NCBI GenBank assembly: GCA_050084985.1
Contig: JBITNC010000001.1
Coordinates: forward strand, 168,020,001 to 168,084,000
Reading direction: 5' to 3'
DNA from: Nageia nagi
Lineage: Eukaryota > Pinophyta
Length of the DNA stretch: 64,000 nt
Position 1 is the first letter of the stretch, and every line of letters begins with the position of its first letter. Positions 35,098 through 46,263 of this stretch are shown here, one piece after another. The position numbers and the translations under genes were made by a program. A model generated the notes under the pieces. It worked only from the letters and a program-made list of their open reading frames with translations, ran no database searches and had not been told where the DNA came from.

Positions 35098-35598
35098 TGT
35101 TGAAATGTATAATGCATTATTGTAAAGGTTTTGTAATAATATTCTATGTAAGTTCACTAATTCTTAAGGGTATCATTTGATTCCTTATGTATTTAAGTGA
35201 ATATGATAATGATAATGTAACTTGTCCTACACTCCATGTCATGAGCATGCCCCTTGGGTAAAAGGATGTGCATGTCATGCTTTTATACATTGGGTAAAAA
35301 TGTGATCCAAAGAGGGATTTTGTCCTATAAATAGAAGGTTCCCTTTTTTGATCATACACCAATTTATGGAGAAAATTTATGTTAGAGGATAGTGTTTAGG
35401 AGTTGATATTAGGAGGACTGTAAGAGTTTATATTTGTTAAAAAGTGTGATCTAGTTAGTGGATGTACACCTAGTTGGAGGAACCACTTACATCTTATGTT
35501 ATGATGTCAGATTACTTTGTGAGTTTTTCAGATATGTTTATGAGCTTTCAAGAGATATTGGTTTTTTAGGAAGTTATATGTTAGTGTTAATTCCTTCA
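35098..35598 (+). repeat. 3' LTR of copia B
   Basis: A 501-bp LTR (TGTTGAAATG...AATTCCTTCA) with TATAAATA at 35326-35333 and a degenerate U3 palindrome near 35163-35195. It is followed by GCTAA (35599-35603), the target duplication. The difference from the 5' LTR includes the 35-bp palindrome deletion and scattered substitutions, so the insertion is not recent. Confidence 0.87.
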
Positions 35599-36141
35599 GC
35601 TAAATGGATAAAAATTTTAATGCATGGTTTCTTATTTTGACCTTATACATGTGGTTGGATAAAAGTTTGCTTAAATAATTGCTTATGAATGCTATATTAT
35701 ATTACAAATAAAAAATTATTTTAAGTCTATTTTTTAAGTAACAAAGGAGAGAATTCTTCATTTTTGATAATAAACCTTTGTAAAGAGATTTATTATGGGT
35801 TGTGAAAAAACCCATTAGACTCTTAGGTTCATTTCTTCTTACTTAAAATTAATGAAATTTTGTAAAGAGATCCATTAGGGGTTGTGACAAAACCCATTAG
35901 ACTCTATGGTTCATACTTATGGATGATGTTGAATTTTGTTTCATTTTTAAAGCACTTTATTTATTTTGCACTTTTAATTTATATGCAAAGTACATATACA
36001 TTGAAAATTGCTTCCCCTAAAATGAACACATCCAAACATTTTTTTCATAACATGACTTGTTTGGGGAGCCATGAGGTGAGGATAAAGCAGATTGAAGCCT
36101 TTTAATCCAATGATCCAAGTGGTGAAAAGTTTGTACTTATT
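35599..36141 (+). other. Leader of copia D, second part
   Basis: Continues D after element B; ACATGTGGTTGGATAA occurs on both sides (26535 and 35648). Two copies of an AAACCCATTAGACTCT(T/A) block lie near 35807 and 35888. GGGGAGCCATGAGGTGAGG near 36064 is also the leader end of A, B and C. It stops abruptly at the truncated LTR of C. Confidence 0.6.
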
Positions 36142-36627
36142 AATTATTGTAAAGGTTTTGTAATAATCCTCTTTGTAAATTCACTAATACTTAAGGGTAT
36201 CATTAGATACCTTAAGTATTTAAGTGAATATGATAATGTAACTTATCCTACACTCCATGTCATGAGCATGCCCTTTGGGTAAAGAGAGTCGCATGTCATG
36301 TCTTTATACATTGGGTAAAAGAGTGATCTAAAGAGGGATTTTAGCTTGTAAATAGAAAGCTCCCTCTTTGTGATCATACACCAATTTGTGGAGTAAAGTT
36401 ATGCTATAGGATAGTATTTAGGAGATAAGATTAGAAGAAGTATAAGGGATTCATATTTATGAAAGAAGTGAGATCTAGTTAGCGGATGTACTCCTAGTTG
36501 GAGGAACCACTTTACATCTTGAGTTATCTTTGTGATATTATTTTATTTGGGTTATTTATATGCAAGTTTGAGCTTTCATGAGATCTTGGTAGTTTAGGGT
36601 TGTTTATGTTATATTTAAACTCCTTCA
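36142..36627 (+). repeat. 5' LTR of copia C, lacking outer 17 bp
   Basis: Matches the 3' LTR from its position 18 (AATTATTGTAAAGG) to the end (AACTCCTTCA). It has a well-preserved U3 palindrome at about 36187-36222. The TATA position reads TGTAAATA. Confidence 0.85.
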
Positions 36628-36629
36628 TT

Positions 36630-36641
36630 TGGTATCAAATC
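36630..36641 (+). other. Primer-binding site of copia C
   Basis: TGGTATCAAATC, resembling the initiator-Met complement TGGTATCAGAGC with two changes near the end. Confidence 0.65.
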
Positions 36642-39425
36642 TCCTTGGAGGCTCATCATCATATCTTTGGTGTGGAAGCTCTTCTTCTTGGTGTTCATCT
36701 CTTCATTTCATTATTTAGGTAAAATTCAAGATAAGGTATAATTTTTTTTTAAGATAATTTTTTGTAATACTAACACATATGCTAGTTCATTTTTTTTGTA
36801 ATTTTTTTTTTCATATATAGAAATATAATGCAATTGTGGTTTATACTAACATTCCTTATGTTAGTCACAACTTTTGTTTACAAAAATGTTCTATATATAT
36901 TGCTAAAATGGGTACCAAAATTGCAATAAGATATATTTTTTGTACCTTACCATAATTTTACTCACAATTTTTTTTTTACAAATTGCTTATTAAGATTTCT
37001 ACAATTTTTTTTCTAAATTGAAATGTTTTCTTTAATATATATACAACACTTTATTACAAAGATGTATATAATTTTTTAGCTTTTTTTTACTCTAAATAAG
37101 AGAAGGATAGGCTTCAAACACTTGATAGAATTTTTGTCATATAAACCTTTTGTTTGGTAAGAAATTACAAGGTTTATAGTTGAAATATAATTTTACAAAA
37201 ATTACATTATTTTACCATGAACTCATGCAAATCATATTAAAAATTTTTTTGGTAGTCCTTTGTGACTGCTGCAATGTCTGAAGGGAAAGGAGAAATGATC
37301 AGGTTGGCATGCTCTATGTCCTCATGCACCTTTGCAGCCCTTTCATGCATCTTTTTTCCTTTTATATTTTGCCATAGCACCCATAACTTTCCCACCATTT
37401 AGGGAACCAAAGGAGGGGGGTTCATCACTACTTGGGTGGCTCCCTCATACCTCCCACTCCTTCATCGGTGCCTCTCTCAATTCATGGCTCCTCCATTGTG
37501 CATCCTATCCTCACCCCTCTTCATCATGACCTATATGGAGTATCTTGATTTCTTCCTTCTACTTAGGGCATCCCCACCTCTCTGAGGCCCTCACGATCAT
37601 CTTGGTATTGGAGGTCCTCCTATTGCTCCACCTTTGCTTCTCCTCCCTTTGTCTAGTCTCCTCTTTCTCACCTTCCTTTCTCCTTCATTGCCTATGACCT
37701 TCTCTGCATGACCTCCTTTTTTGTTCACCACTTGTATTGCTTAAAATAATTGTGCCCCTCCACTTTTTGTTCAGGTTCATTTAATTTGTTCAATTCTTGA
37801 CATGCTTTCTCATTAACTTGGGAAAGGGGGGCCATGTTTTTCTTAACTTGTTTTTTTTATCTAAAAGCATTTATTTCTTACAAAAAAGTACTCCAAATTT
37901 AATCTTGCCATCATATGGTTTTACTTGGAATTTATTTGGAGTGTTTAGAGTTAAATTGCATTAAATACATTGACTTTTTCTCTCAAATGCTAGTAAGAAC
38001 ATAATGGCCTATTAAATACTTACGTGTTTAGATGGTGAAAATCATTATGAAGTGGATATTTTTTTAATACCTAGAATTAAATTATTTAAGCATATTTTAG
38101 TGCTTATTTTTTGGTAATTTTTTCAACTTGGTGTTAATATTTTCTAGTATTTATTACAATTAAAGACACTAGTGCAAAACTCTTAGCATTTTGTTTCCTT
38201 AGTTAAAATTATTTTCTAAGGTAAACTAATAATGCAATTTTTTTGATAATGCTATTTTCTCTTAAAGGATCATAGTTTTTTAAGTAAGAGAGGGGGAAAT
38301 TTATTTGAAAGTATTTACTTAAAATTTTGGATCCTTATGCAAATATAACATGTCTATTACTTATATTTTAAGTGTTGATAATGCAATAATTAAAATTTTT
38401 AGATCTTTGATGTAATGTTATGAATGGATTTATGCAATTTTTTAATTTCTTTATGCAAAGTTAATGAACTTGTGCAAATTATGGAATGATGCATGCTTTT
38501 ATTTTTTAAATTAAATGATGCATGATTATTACTTAAATAAGTTACAGGAATGATGCATTTGATGACTCCCTAATTTCACTTCATTATGCAAAGTATGGAA
38601 TAGACTTTTGTAAAATAAGGAATGATGTAAAGATGTCATTTAGGGATTGTATGCAAAACCCATTTGACTCTTAGGTTCTAACTTACAAATGGATGGTGTT
38701 TTTTTTACTTATGCACCTTTACTTCATGTTTTGCATTTTGCTTTATTTACTTATGCAAAAATTGTAAATATTGAATTGAGAAACCCCATAAAATGAACAT
38801 ATCCACATGTATATTTTGCAACATGACTTGTTTGTGGAGCCATGAGGTGAGGATAGGTAGACTTGAGCCTTTAGTCTAACGATATAAATGGTGAAAATTT
38901 TATACTTATAAATTGCTCCTAAGTCTTCTATTGGTATGGATATAACTCCAATAGGTGGACATACATGTGTGCAGTGATATTGCATGTTTGCACATCCATT
39001 TAAGAATTATCTTGATAACCTAAGAGGATAAATTGAAACCTAATAAAGATTAATAATTTGTTCAATCCAATAAATATCATAACCTTAGAAAATAATAAGT
39101 ACTTCTCTTTGTGAGAGTATAATACTACCCAAGGTGAATTGGTTGAGGATTGGTAGTATCTAAACTCCACCTTGCAAGCATCTAGGTGAAGGTTTAATTT
39201 TAAACAATAAAATAAGCTTCAATAATATCACTCTACATCTATGGTTCTTAGTGATGAAAAAAGTATTTGGGTACATGGGATGTATATTTTTGAGTTGTAA
39301 AACATTTTCACTTGTGAATCAAATCAAGCATGTCTTTATTAAAATGTATTATTTACTTGGATTAAAACTAAACATATAATGTTGTTTTAGACCACATGCT
39401 TATTATTTTTTTCACGTTATTATGT
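36642..39425 (+). other. Leader of copia C
   Basis: About 2.8 kb of non-coding leader colinear with that of B. It includes a C/T-rich patch at 37330-37740, an AAACCCATTTGACTCTTAGG block near 38656, and GTGGAGCCATGAGGTGAGG near 38834. The 65-residue frame at 37332-37529 lies in the C/T-rich patch and has no domain. Confidence 0.6.
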
Positions 39426-40300
39426 AGCAAATGGGAGATAGCTTTTTACCCAAACACATTTTTGATGGTTTCAACTTTGGAATTTGGGTACCTTAGATGA
39501 GAGCTAAATTGTAGGTTAGGAAGCTTTGACAAACAGTGAATGAGAACCTTGTTGCTCTTATATATGAGAAGGCATTTGAGACCTACAACATGAAGAGTGA
39601 GTTGGAAATATTCATAAATTTTTATACAATTTTAGATGATGTGCTCCTGATGATTTCTACTTCAACCTTGGTAAAGGAAACTTGGGATAAGCTTAAAAAA
39701 TGTTGTCATATACTTGAACAAAATAATTGAACTTAAGATCCAACTTGTTGCTTGTGGGTGTAATTGGATCAATGATGAATTCATGGTATTCATCAATCTC
39801 CAAAGCCTTTCTTCAAAGTTTGGTAACTTTGTGATGGTAATTGAGACTAGGCTTGATGAAGAAGAAGTCTTCTCGGATGAGAACCATTCTAGGCTCCTTT
39901 TGAAGCATGAGAAAAATCTTAACAAAAAGTTGTTGATCTCTTCTCCAAAGGACTATAATGTTTCTCTAAGACCAAACAAAAATCCTTTCAAGAAGAAGTT
40001 CAATTATCATAAGAAATCTTATCCTTCTTCCTCTAAAAGGTTTGAGAAAAGGGGCAACAATGGAAACCATGATAACAATGATAACCATGGAAATAATGGA
40101 AACCATAGAAATAACAATAACATCTTCTTCAAGCAAAGAGATGGAATGGGCAAGATAAACAAACCAAATCCTAAGGCAAAGTTTTATGAAAATTGTAACT
40201 TTTGTGGCATCTAAGGTCACAAAGATATTGACTACTACAAAAAGAAAAGAGAGTAAAAGAATAAAAGAAATACAAATGTAAAGAACTTCAAAAGGAAGAA
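39426..40300 (+). pseudogene. gag of copia C
   Basis: The frame 39536-39730 reads MNENLVALIYEKAFETYNMKSELEIF and ISTSTLVKETWDKLKK. A frameshift leads to the frame 39714-40214, with LKIQLVACGCNWINDEFMVFINLQSLSSKFGNFVMVIETRLDEEEVF, the capsid C-terminal region, then an Asn/His/Gly-rich linker. The zinc knuckle NCNFCGI keeps its first two Cys, but a stop follows and the last Cys is Tyr. The 121-residue minus-strand frame is the antisense of the Asn-rich tract. Confidence 0.78.
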
Positions 40301-40329
40301 GAATATAAAAGTTGAATTTACTTTTGCTC

Positions 40330-41810
40330 ACTACTTCTTATCTCATACTTTTTCGTCTAATTGGATTATTGAATCTAGTTGCACTAATCATCTATGCTTT
40401 GAAAAAGATAAGTTTGAAAATTTTTACAAGTATAGAAAAGATGCAATTGTGATAGGTGATAATTTTATCTTTGAATTACAAAGAATTGGAAGTGTGTTGA
40501 TTCATAGGAAGGTTCTTGATAATGTGATTTATGTTCCTAAGCTTAGGATGAACTTTCTCTTCATGATCCAAGTTGTAAGAAAAGGATACATATTTGAGTT
40601 CAACTCATAATCTTGATCTATTAAGAAAGGACTTGCCATGTTGGTTAAAGGGTTAGTAAAAAATGATCTCTATATTGTGGATCAAGTTCCAACAAAGATA
40701 TGTCTTGCTACAAATGTGTGTTCTAAAGGCAAAATTTGATACTAACATTTAAGGTACTTTAATCTTAAGAGTATTCAAGTCATGAAAGAACAAGAACTTT
40801 GTGGAAAGGTTTACCTTCAATCTTACCTTTAATTGGTCTATGTGAGAAGTGCATCCTTGGCAAGATGAATAGAAAAAGGTTTGAAAAAGATAAGGCAATA
40901 AGAGCATCTCAACCTCTTCAATTTATGCATTCAAATTTGATGGGTCTATTTCAAACTAAGTTGCTTGTGAGAGCAACTTATATCTTGACCTTCATCGATG
41001 AATTCAATAGGATGACTTTTGGCTATCTACTTGAGCATAAGAATCAAACCTTTGAGAGTTTTAAGAATTTTAAATTTTTAGTTGAAAATCAAACTTACCT
41101 TAAAATCAAGATGTTGAGATCAAATAATAAAGGAGAATATAATAGTAATGAGTTCAATGTTTATTACACTAGATATAGAATGAAGAGGTAATTACATATC
41201 CATACACTCTTCAGTAGAATGATATTGTTGAAAAGAAAAATAGGACAATTATGGGGATGGTTAGATGCATGTTGGGTAATCTTCCTAGTTTCTTATGGGG
41301 TGAAGCTATGAGCATTGATATTTCCATCTTGAATAGGTGTTCCAAAAAAGTTGTTCAAGTTCAAACTCCTTTTGAGGCACAGTCAAAAAGAAAACCTAAC
41401 ATTTCTCACTTTAGGGTATTTGGTTGTGAAGTATTCTCCTACATTATTTTTGAAAAAAGGAAAAAGTTCAATAAAAGAGCTAAAAAATGCATCTTTATGG
41501 GTTATAACAGTCAAATAGAGGCTACAAGATTTACTCTCCATCATACAAAGGAGTGTTTATTTCAAGGGATGTAAAGTTTAATGAAATTATTAAAGAATCC
41601 ATGTATAATGAAGATGTGGATAATCCAAATGACTCATTAGTTGCACCTAGCTGGTTGGATATTGACATAGATAAGTCACTTCAAGAGAAAAATTCTCCAA
41701 CACATAGGGTAACAAGGAGTATTACCTTGAACAAATCCTTATTTACCAAAATTAGTAACAAGAATGAGCCCTCATCTTTCAAAGAATATTCTAAGCACGA
41801 GTGCTAGATG
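40330..41810 (+). pseudogene. Protease and integrase of copia C
   Basis: The protease motif is WIIESSC near 40362, where both Asp and Gly of DSG are changed. The frame 40799-41191 contains LPLIGLCEKCILGKMNR (zinc-binding Cys pair), MHSNLMGLF (Asn for the first Asp), TFIDEFNRMTFGYLLEHK and MLRSNNKGEYN (Asn for the second Asp). NDIVEKKNR keeps the Glu. The frames 41251-41574 and 41553-41807 give MLGNLPSFLWGEAMS, FRVFGCEVFSYI and SLVAPSWLDIDIDKS. The catalytic triad is incomplete. Confidence 0.8.
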
Positions 41811-42600
41811 GAAGCCATGAAAGTGGAGTATGAGGCACTTATGAATAATGAGACTTAGGATTTGGTTCCTTATCTCAATGAGAAGAATGTGATTGGTAAT
41901 AAGTGGATCTACAAGGTTGAGTACAATTTAATTAAGGACATTGAGAAATACAAGGCAAGGTTAGTAGCCAAAGTTTCTGCTCAAAAATATGATGTTGATT
42001 ATGAGAAAACCTTTGTTCCCATGGAAAAGATTCTCACTATCAAAATTATTCTTGCTCTTTTTGTAGCTCAAGGATAGAAAGTTTTTCAACTTGATGTCAA
42101 GAGTGCATTTCTCAATGGTGATTTAGATGTGAAAATCTTCATGAATCAACTAGAAGGGTTTATTGTGGATGGTAGAGAGTCCTTTGTGTGCAAGCTAAAG
42201 AAGTCATTGTATATATTTAAGCAAGCACCTAGAGCCGGTATAAGAAGATTTCAAGGTACTTTGCAGACATTAGATTCTCCAAGCATTTTTTTTACTCCAA
42301 TTTATATGTACTTAATTAAGGAAAAAATATGGTATTAATTCTCTTTTATGTGGATGATCTTTTGTTTAATGAAAACAATGATAAAATCATTCAAGTGTGC
42401 ATATCCAAACTTAATTTGATATTTGAAATGATTGATTTTGGTCTCTTGCACTACTACCTTGGAATGCAAGTGTATTAACACAAGGATTATACATATCTCA
42501 TTCAATCTAGGTATATATTAGACATCTTACAGAAGTTTAGAATGAAAGAGTTTAGATATACTAAAATCCTTATCTCTCTTAGAATCATTATGTACCTTAA
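41811..42600 (+). pseudogene. Reverse transcriptase of copia C
   Basis: The frame 41862-42077 reads MVPYLNEKNVIGNKWIYKVEYN and EKYKARLVAKVSAQKYDVDYEKTFVPM. The frame 42129-42338 has FMNQLEGFIVDGRESFVCKLKKSLY. A frameshift near 42300 leads to LFYVDDLLFN, with YVDD intact at 42347-42358, and then LLHYYLGMQVY. It retains the catalytic Asp pair but is broken into three frames. Confidence 0.8.
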
Positions 42601-43255
42601 CTCTAACTCTCAATTAGTTGATGCTATAAATTATAAGAAATTAATTGGTAGTCTTCTATATTTGACTATTTTCAAGCTAGATATTACCTTTGCAATGAAT
42701 CTAATGGCATAATTCATGCATAAACTATATGTTGAGCCCTTTAATATTGTTAATCAAATCTTGAGGTATGTTGTAGGGATGAAAGATCTTACTTTTAAGT
42801 ATTCTAAGTTTTCCTTGTTTGTTCTCTCAGAGTTATCAGATCTTGACTATGGAGAAGATAGAGATGATAGAAAGTCAACCTCTGCATATGTTTTTAGCAT
42901 TAATTTAGGTGTTATCTCTTAGGTCTACAAGAAAAATTCTACTATTTCTCTTTCCACAATAAAGGGTGAATACCATACCATGTTTATTGCAACCTAAGAA
43001 TCTATTTGGCTAAGGCATATTTTGAAAGAAATTAGGTATGAGCAAGCTAGCTCATCTCTAATTTCTTTAGATAATCAATCAATTATTTCTTTGGCTAATA
43101 ATCCTATGTTATGTTAGAGAATAAAATGTGTAAATCCAAGCCCATTTCATTAGGGATAAGATTCTTGATGGCATCATATACTTGTACTATTATCCATCAA
43201 CCTTAAACTTCGCTAATTTGTTCACCAAGCCCCTTCCTCAATCTTAGTTTTGTAA
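42601..43255 (+). pseudogene. RNase H of copia C
   Basis: The frame 42716-42922 reads LYVEPFNIVNQILRYVVGMKDLTFKYSK and LSDLDYGEDRDDRKSTSAYVFSINLGVIS. The C-terminal part is in broken frames and ends LNFANLFTKPLPQS at about 43245. Same layout as in A and B. Confidence 0.78.
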
Positions 43256-44039
43256 GCTTAGGAATGTTATTGGGTTGGTGATGTTACCCTCAAGGGGGAG
43301 TGAAGTTTGAATTATTATATTGAATTCATATTTGTGACTATAAATTCACTCATGTGAAGAGTTTTTGCTATACAATATTGATTTTGTTATACACCTTCAT
43401 GGTAAGTTTGCTCTATGTGAGGAACTTGTATAAATTTTTCGAGCAAAAAATTATCAATCTAGCATTGTTTAGTTATCCATGTGTGAAGAACTTGTATGTC
43501 TATTTTAGCACTATTCATGTATCCAATGTGAGGAACTCATATGTGCATTTTATTTTGCTCTACTTTTAATGATAATCAACACATATTTTGTATACAATAG
43601 GTGGATATGAGTTTTGGCTTGGCATATTTGTGATGACTTATAATGCACCATTGATAAGTTAATGAAGAAATTTGTTTGATTTATCTATCCTTATTGATAT
43701 GAATATGTTACATCTAATTGATCTTGCTATTTGAGCTGATTATAATCTTCAAGTTCCTTAAGATTATAGATTACTTAATTCAAGTATGTAGGCTCTTAGG
43801 ACTCTTCATGAATTTCAATTGGATGAATACTTTATGTACATTGAAACTAATTATGGTTAATGATTGTATTGTAAACCATTTGTTAAAATGAATGGTAAAG
43901 TAGTGAATATCAAACTAGATCTTATTTCAAAAATATATAAAATTTTTTCATCTTTGATTGTATCTATTTATAGGAGAATGCTCTCTCTCTCTCTCTCTCT
44001 CTCCTATTCGCTCTATCCCAATATTGCATTAAGGGGGAG
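43256..44039 (+). other. 3' untranslated region and polypurine tract of copia C
   Basis: Contains an internal purine tract CCCTCAAGGGGGAGTG near 43290, worn ATTATCCAT...GAGGAACTC units (43455-43560), the GGCTTGGCATATTTGTGATGA module near 43616, a CT dinucleotide run at 43981-44003, and the LTR-adjacent tract ATTAAGGGGGAG at 44028-44039. Confidence 0.7.
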
Positions 44040-44543
44040 TGTTAGAATGTATGATGAATTATTGTAAAGGTTTTGTAATAATCCTCTTTGTAAATTCACT
44101 AATACTTAAAGGTATAATTATATACTTTATGTATTTAAGTGAATATGATAATGTAACTTGTCCTACACTCCATGTCATGAGCATGCCCTTTGGATAAAAA
44201 GGAGTTGTATGTCATGCCTTTGTACATTGGGTAAACATGTGATCCAAAGAGAGATTTTATATTATAAATAGAAGGCTCCCTCTTTGTGATCATACATTAA
44301 TTTATGGAGTAAATTTATGCTATAAAATAGTGTTTAGAAGATAATATTAAGAGAATTGTAAGAGATTCATATTTGTGAATGAAATGAGATCTAGTTAGTG
44401 GATGTACTCCTAGTTGGAGGAACTACTTTACATCTTGAGTTATCTTTGTGAGATTGTCTTATTTGGGTTATTTATATGTGAGTTTGAGCTTTCATGAGAT
44501 CTTGGTAGTTTAGTGTTGTTTATGTTATATTTCAACTCCTTCA
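44040..44543 (+). repeat. 3' LTR of copia C
   Basis: A 504-bp LTR (TGTTAGAATG...ACTCCTTCA) with TATAAATA at 44263-44270 and a worn U3 palindrome near 44102-44135. It is followed by GATAT. Confidence 0.87.
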
Positions 44544-44556
44544 GATATCCCTAGCT

Positions 44557-45000
44557 GCAAATTTTTGATGTAGTTAAAAGGTTTGCTCTTCTCCATAGTT
44601 GCAAATTTTGATGGAGTAGTTAAAAGGTTTGCCCTTCTCTAGAGTTGCAAATTTTTTGATGGAGTAGTTAAAAGGTTTGCCCTTATCCATAGTTGTAAAT
44701 TTTGATGGAGTAGTTAAAAGGTTCACACTTCTCCATGGTTGCAAATTTTTATGGAGTAGTTAAAAAGTTCTCCTTTCTCCATAGTTGCAAAGTTTGGAGT
44801 AGTTAAAAGGTTTGCCTTTCTCCATAGTTTGAAATTTTGATGGAGTAGTTAAAAGGTTTGTCTTTATATATGGTTGAAAATTTTGATAGAGTAGTTAAAA
44901 GGTTCACCCTTATCCATAGTTGCAAATTTTTATGGAGTAGTTAAAAGGTTTTCCCTTCTCCATGGTTGAAAATTTGATGTAGTTAAAAGGTTTGCATTGC
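44557..45000. repeat. Ten-unit tandem repeat in copia D
   Basis: About ten imperfect 36-48-bp units of the form GCAAATTTTGATGGAG, TAGTTAAAAGGTTTGCCC, TTCTCCATAGTT. A related three-unit version is in E at 63680-63800, so the array belongs to family 2 rather than to element C. Confidence 0.85.
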
Positions 45001-45532
45001 CACTTTACTTATATTAGTAGGATGTTTATCTAGTATATATAAATCCCAATTTACTTTATTACTAGGAAGTGTATTTATGCATTTATGAAATTTGAATCCT
45101 TATTAATGGATTAATGCTACCTTCTTCCATCATTTTCATCTTGATTAGTAGCATGGTCAAGGTGGAATTATTTAAAATTGGTACGACTCTATAGAGAAGC
45201 TAACTTATGGCTTTTGATAGTTAAGATGTCATGGTCAAGTAAATCTTATCTTGTGGCATAGTAAATAAGGCATTTAATTTAAGGATTTTGTATAAATTTT
45301 AATTTTGTGATCAAAATACCTTAACAATTAAATTATATATTTGAAACTTTCCTCATGAATGGTGCATTAGTTGTTAGAAACAATGTAATGAATATGAGTT
45401 TAGAAGTTGGTAAACATAATTTGTTTGACCTTGCTAAAAATGTGTAACCATATTTTAGATAAATAATTTCTTATGATAGTATATATATGTGAGAAATATA
45501 GGGAAATAAATGCAACTAAAGCTTATTAGCCT
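45001..45532 (+). other. Copia D sequence in place of gag and protease
   Basis: Non-coding. The stretch TCTTCCATCATTTTCATCTT near 45120, then a TAGTAGCATGGTCAAG block, match E near 63850. Integrase follows immediately, so gag, protease and GAG-pre-integrase are absent. Confidence 0.55.
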
Positions 45533-46263
45533 ATGCATTCATATTTGATAGGTCAGTTTCTAACTAAGTCGCTTAGGGGAGCATCTTATATCTTGATCTT
45601 TATTTATGAATTTAGTAAGATGAAATTTGATTATCTTATAGAGCACAAGATTCAAACCTTTTATAGGTTCAAAGATTTCAAAACCTTGGTAGAAAATCAA
45701 TTTGGATTCAAAATCAAGATGCTAAGATCTGATAATGGGGGTGAGTATAAAATCAATGAATTTAATAATTTTTGTACCAAGTATGGAATCAAGAGGTATT
45801 TTACTATCCCTTACACTCCTAAATAGAATGGTGTAGCCAAATGGAAGAATAGAACCATTCAAGAAATGGTAAGATGTATGTTGGGAGATCTTCCTAGCTT
45901 ATTATGGGGTGAAACTATAAATACTGTAATCTACATCTTAAATAGGTGTCCTTTGAAAGTATATGAAGGTAAAATTCATATGAGAAATGGATAGGAAAGA
46001 AACCTAACATCTTTCACTTTAGGGTCTTTAGTTATGATGCATATGCCTTTGTTATTCCTAAGAAAATGAAGAAGCTAGATAAGATATTTGAAAAGTGTAT
46101 CTTTGTGGGCTATGAAAATCAATATAGAGGCTACATGTTATACCAACTTTCTTCCCATGCAGTCTTTGTGTCAAATGATGTAAAGTTCAATGAACTTATT
46201 AAAGATTTTGATTCTTATGAAAACCTTTATGAGGGTGATGATTCTTCTGTTGCTCCTAACTAG
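45533..46263 (+). pseudogene. Integrase of copia D
   Basis: The frame 45533-45826 starts MHSYLIGQFLTKSLRGASYIL, with Tyr at the first catalytic Asp. FIYEFSKM and KMLRSDNGGEYKINEF follow, with the second Asp intact. NGVAKWKNR has Lys at the catalytic Glu. Later landmarks are MLGDLPSLLWGE, YILNRC and, in the frame 46066-46263, KCIFVGYENQYRGY. The upstream zinc-finger part is missing. Confidence 0.8.

Larger units (their letters stand above)
26593..35598 (+). mobile_element. Copia element B (family 1), complete outline
   Basis: A 9,006-bp copia element with both LTRs, primer site, leader, gag, protease, integrase, RT, RNase H and polypurine tract, flanked by perfect GCTAA duplications. It sits inside the leader of D. 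Its integrase is split by a 489-bp antisense solo LTR, and its RT has lost the YVDD box. The long leader (about 2.9 kb) is characteristic of this family in the window. Confidence 0.88.
36142..44543 (+). mobile_element. Copia element C (family 1)
   Basis: A family-1 copia with both LTRs, primer site, leader, gag, protease, integrase, RT with YVDD, RNase H and polypurine tract. The outer 17 bp of its 5' LTR are missing and the left flank does not match the right flank (GATAT after 44543), so the left border was altered after insertion. It lies inside D. Its frames are the longest of family 1 but still contain stops. Confidence 0.85.

Noticed and set aside
43981-44003. CT dinucleotide run as a possible regulatory element
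   Set aside because: A simple microsatellite in the element's pyrimidine-rich 3' region; related copies have irregular CTTCTCT stretches there.
44557-45000. Regular repeats considered as a CRISPR array
   Set aside because: The units are adjacent and imperfect with no unique spacers of constant length, there are no cas genes, and the context is a plant retrotransposon.
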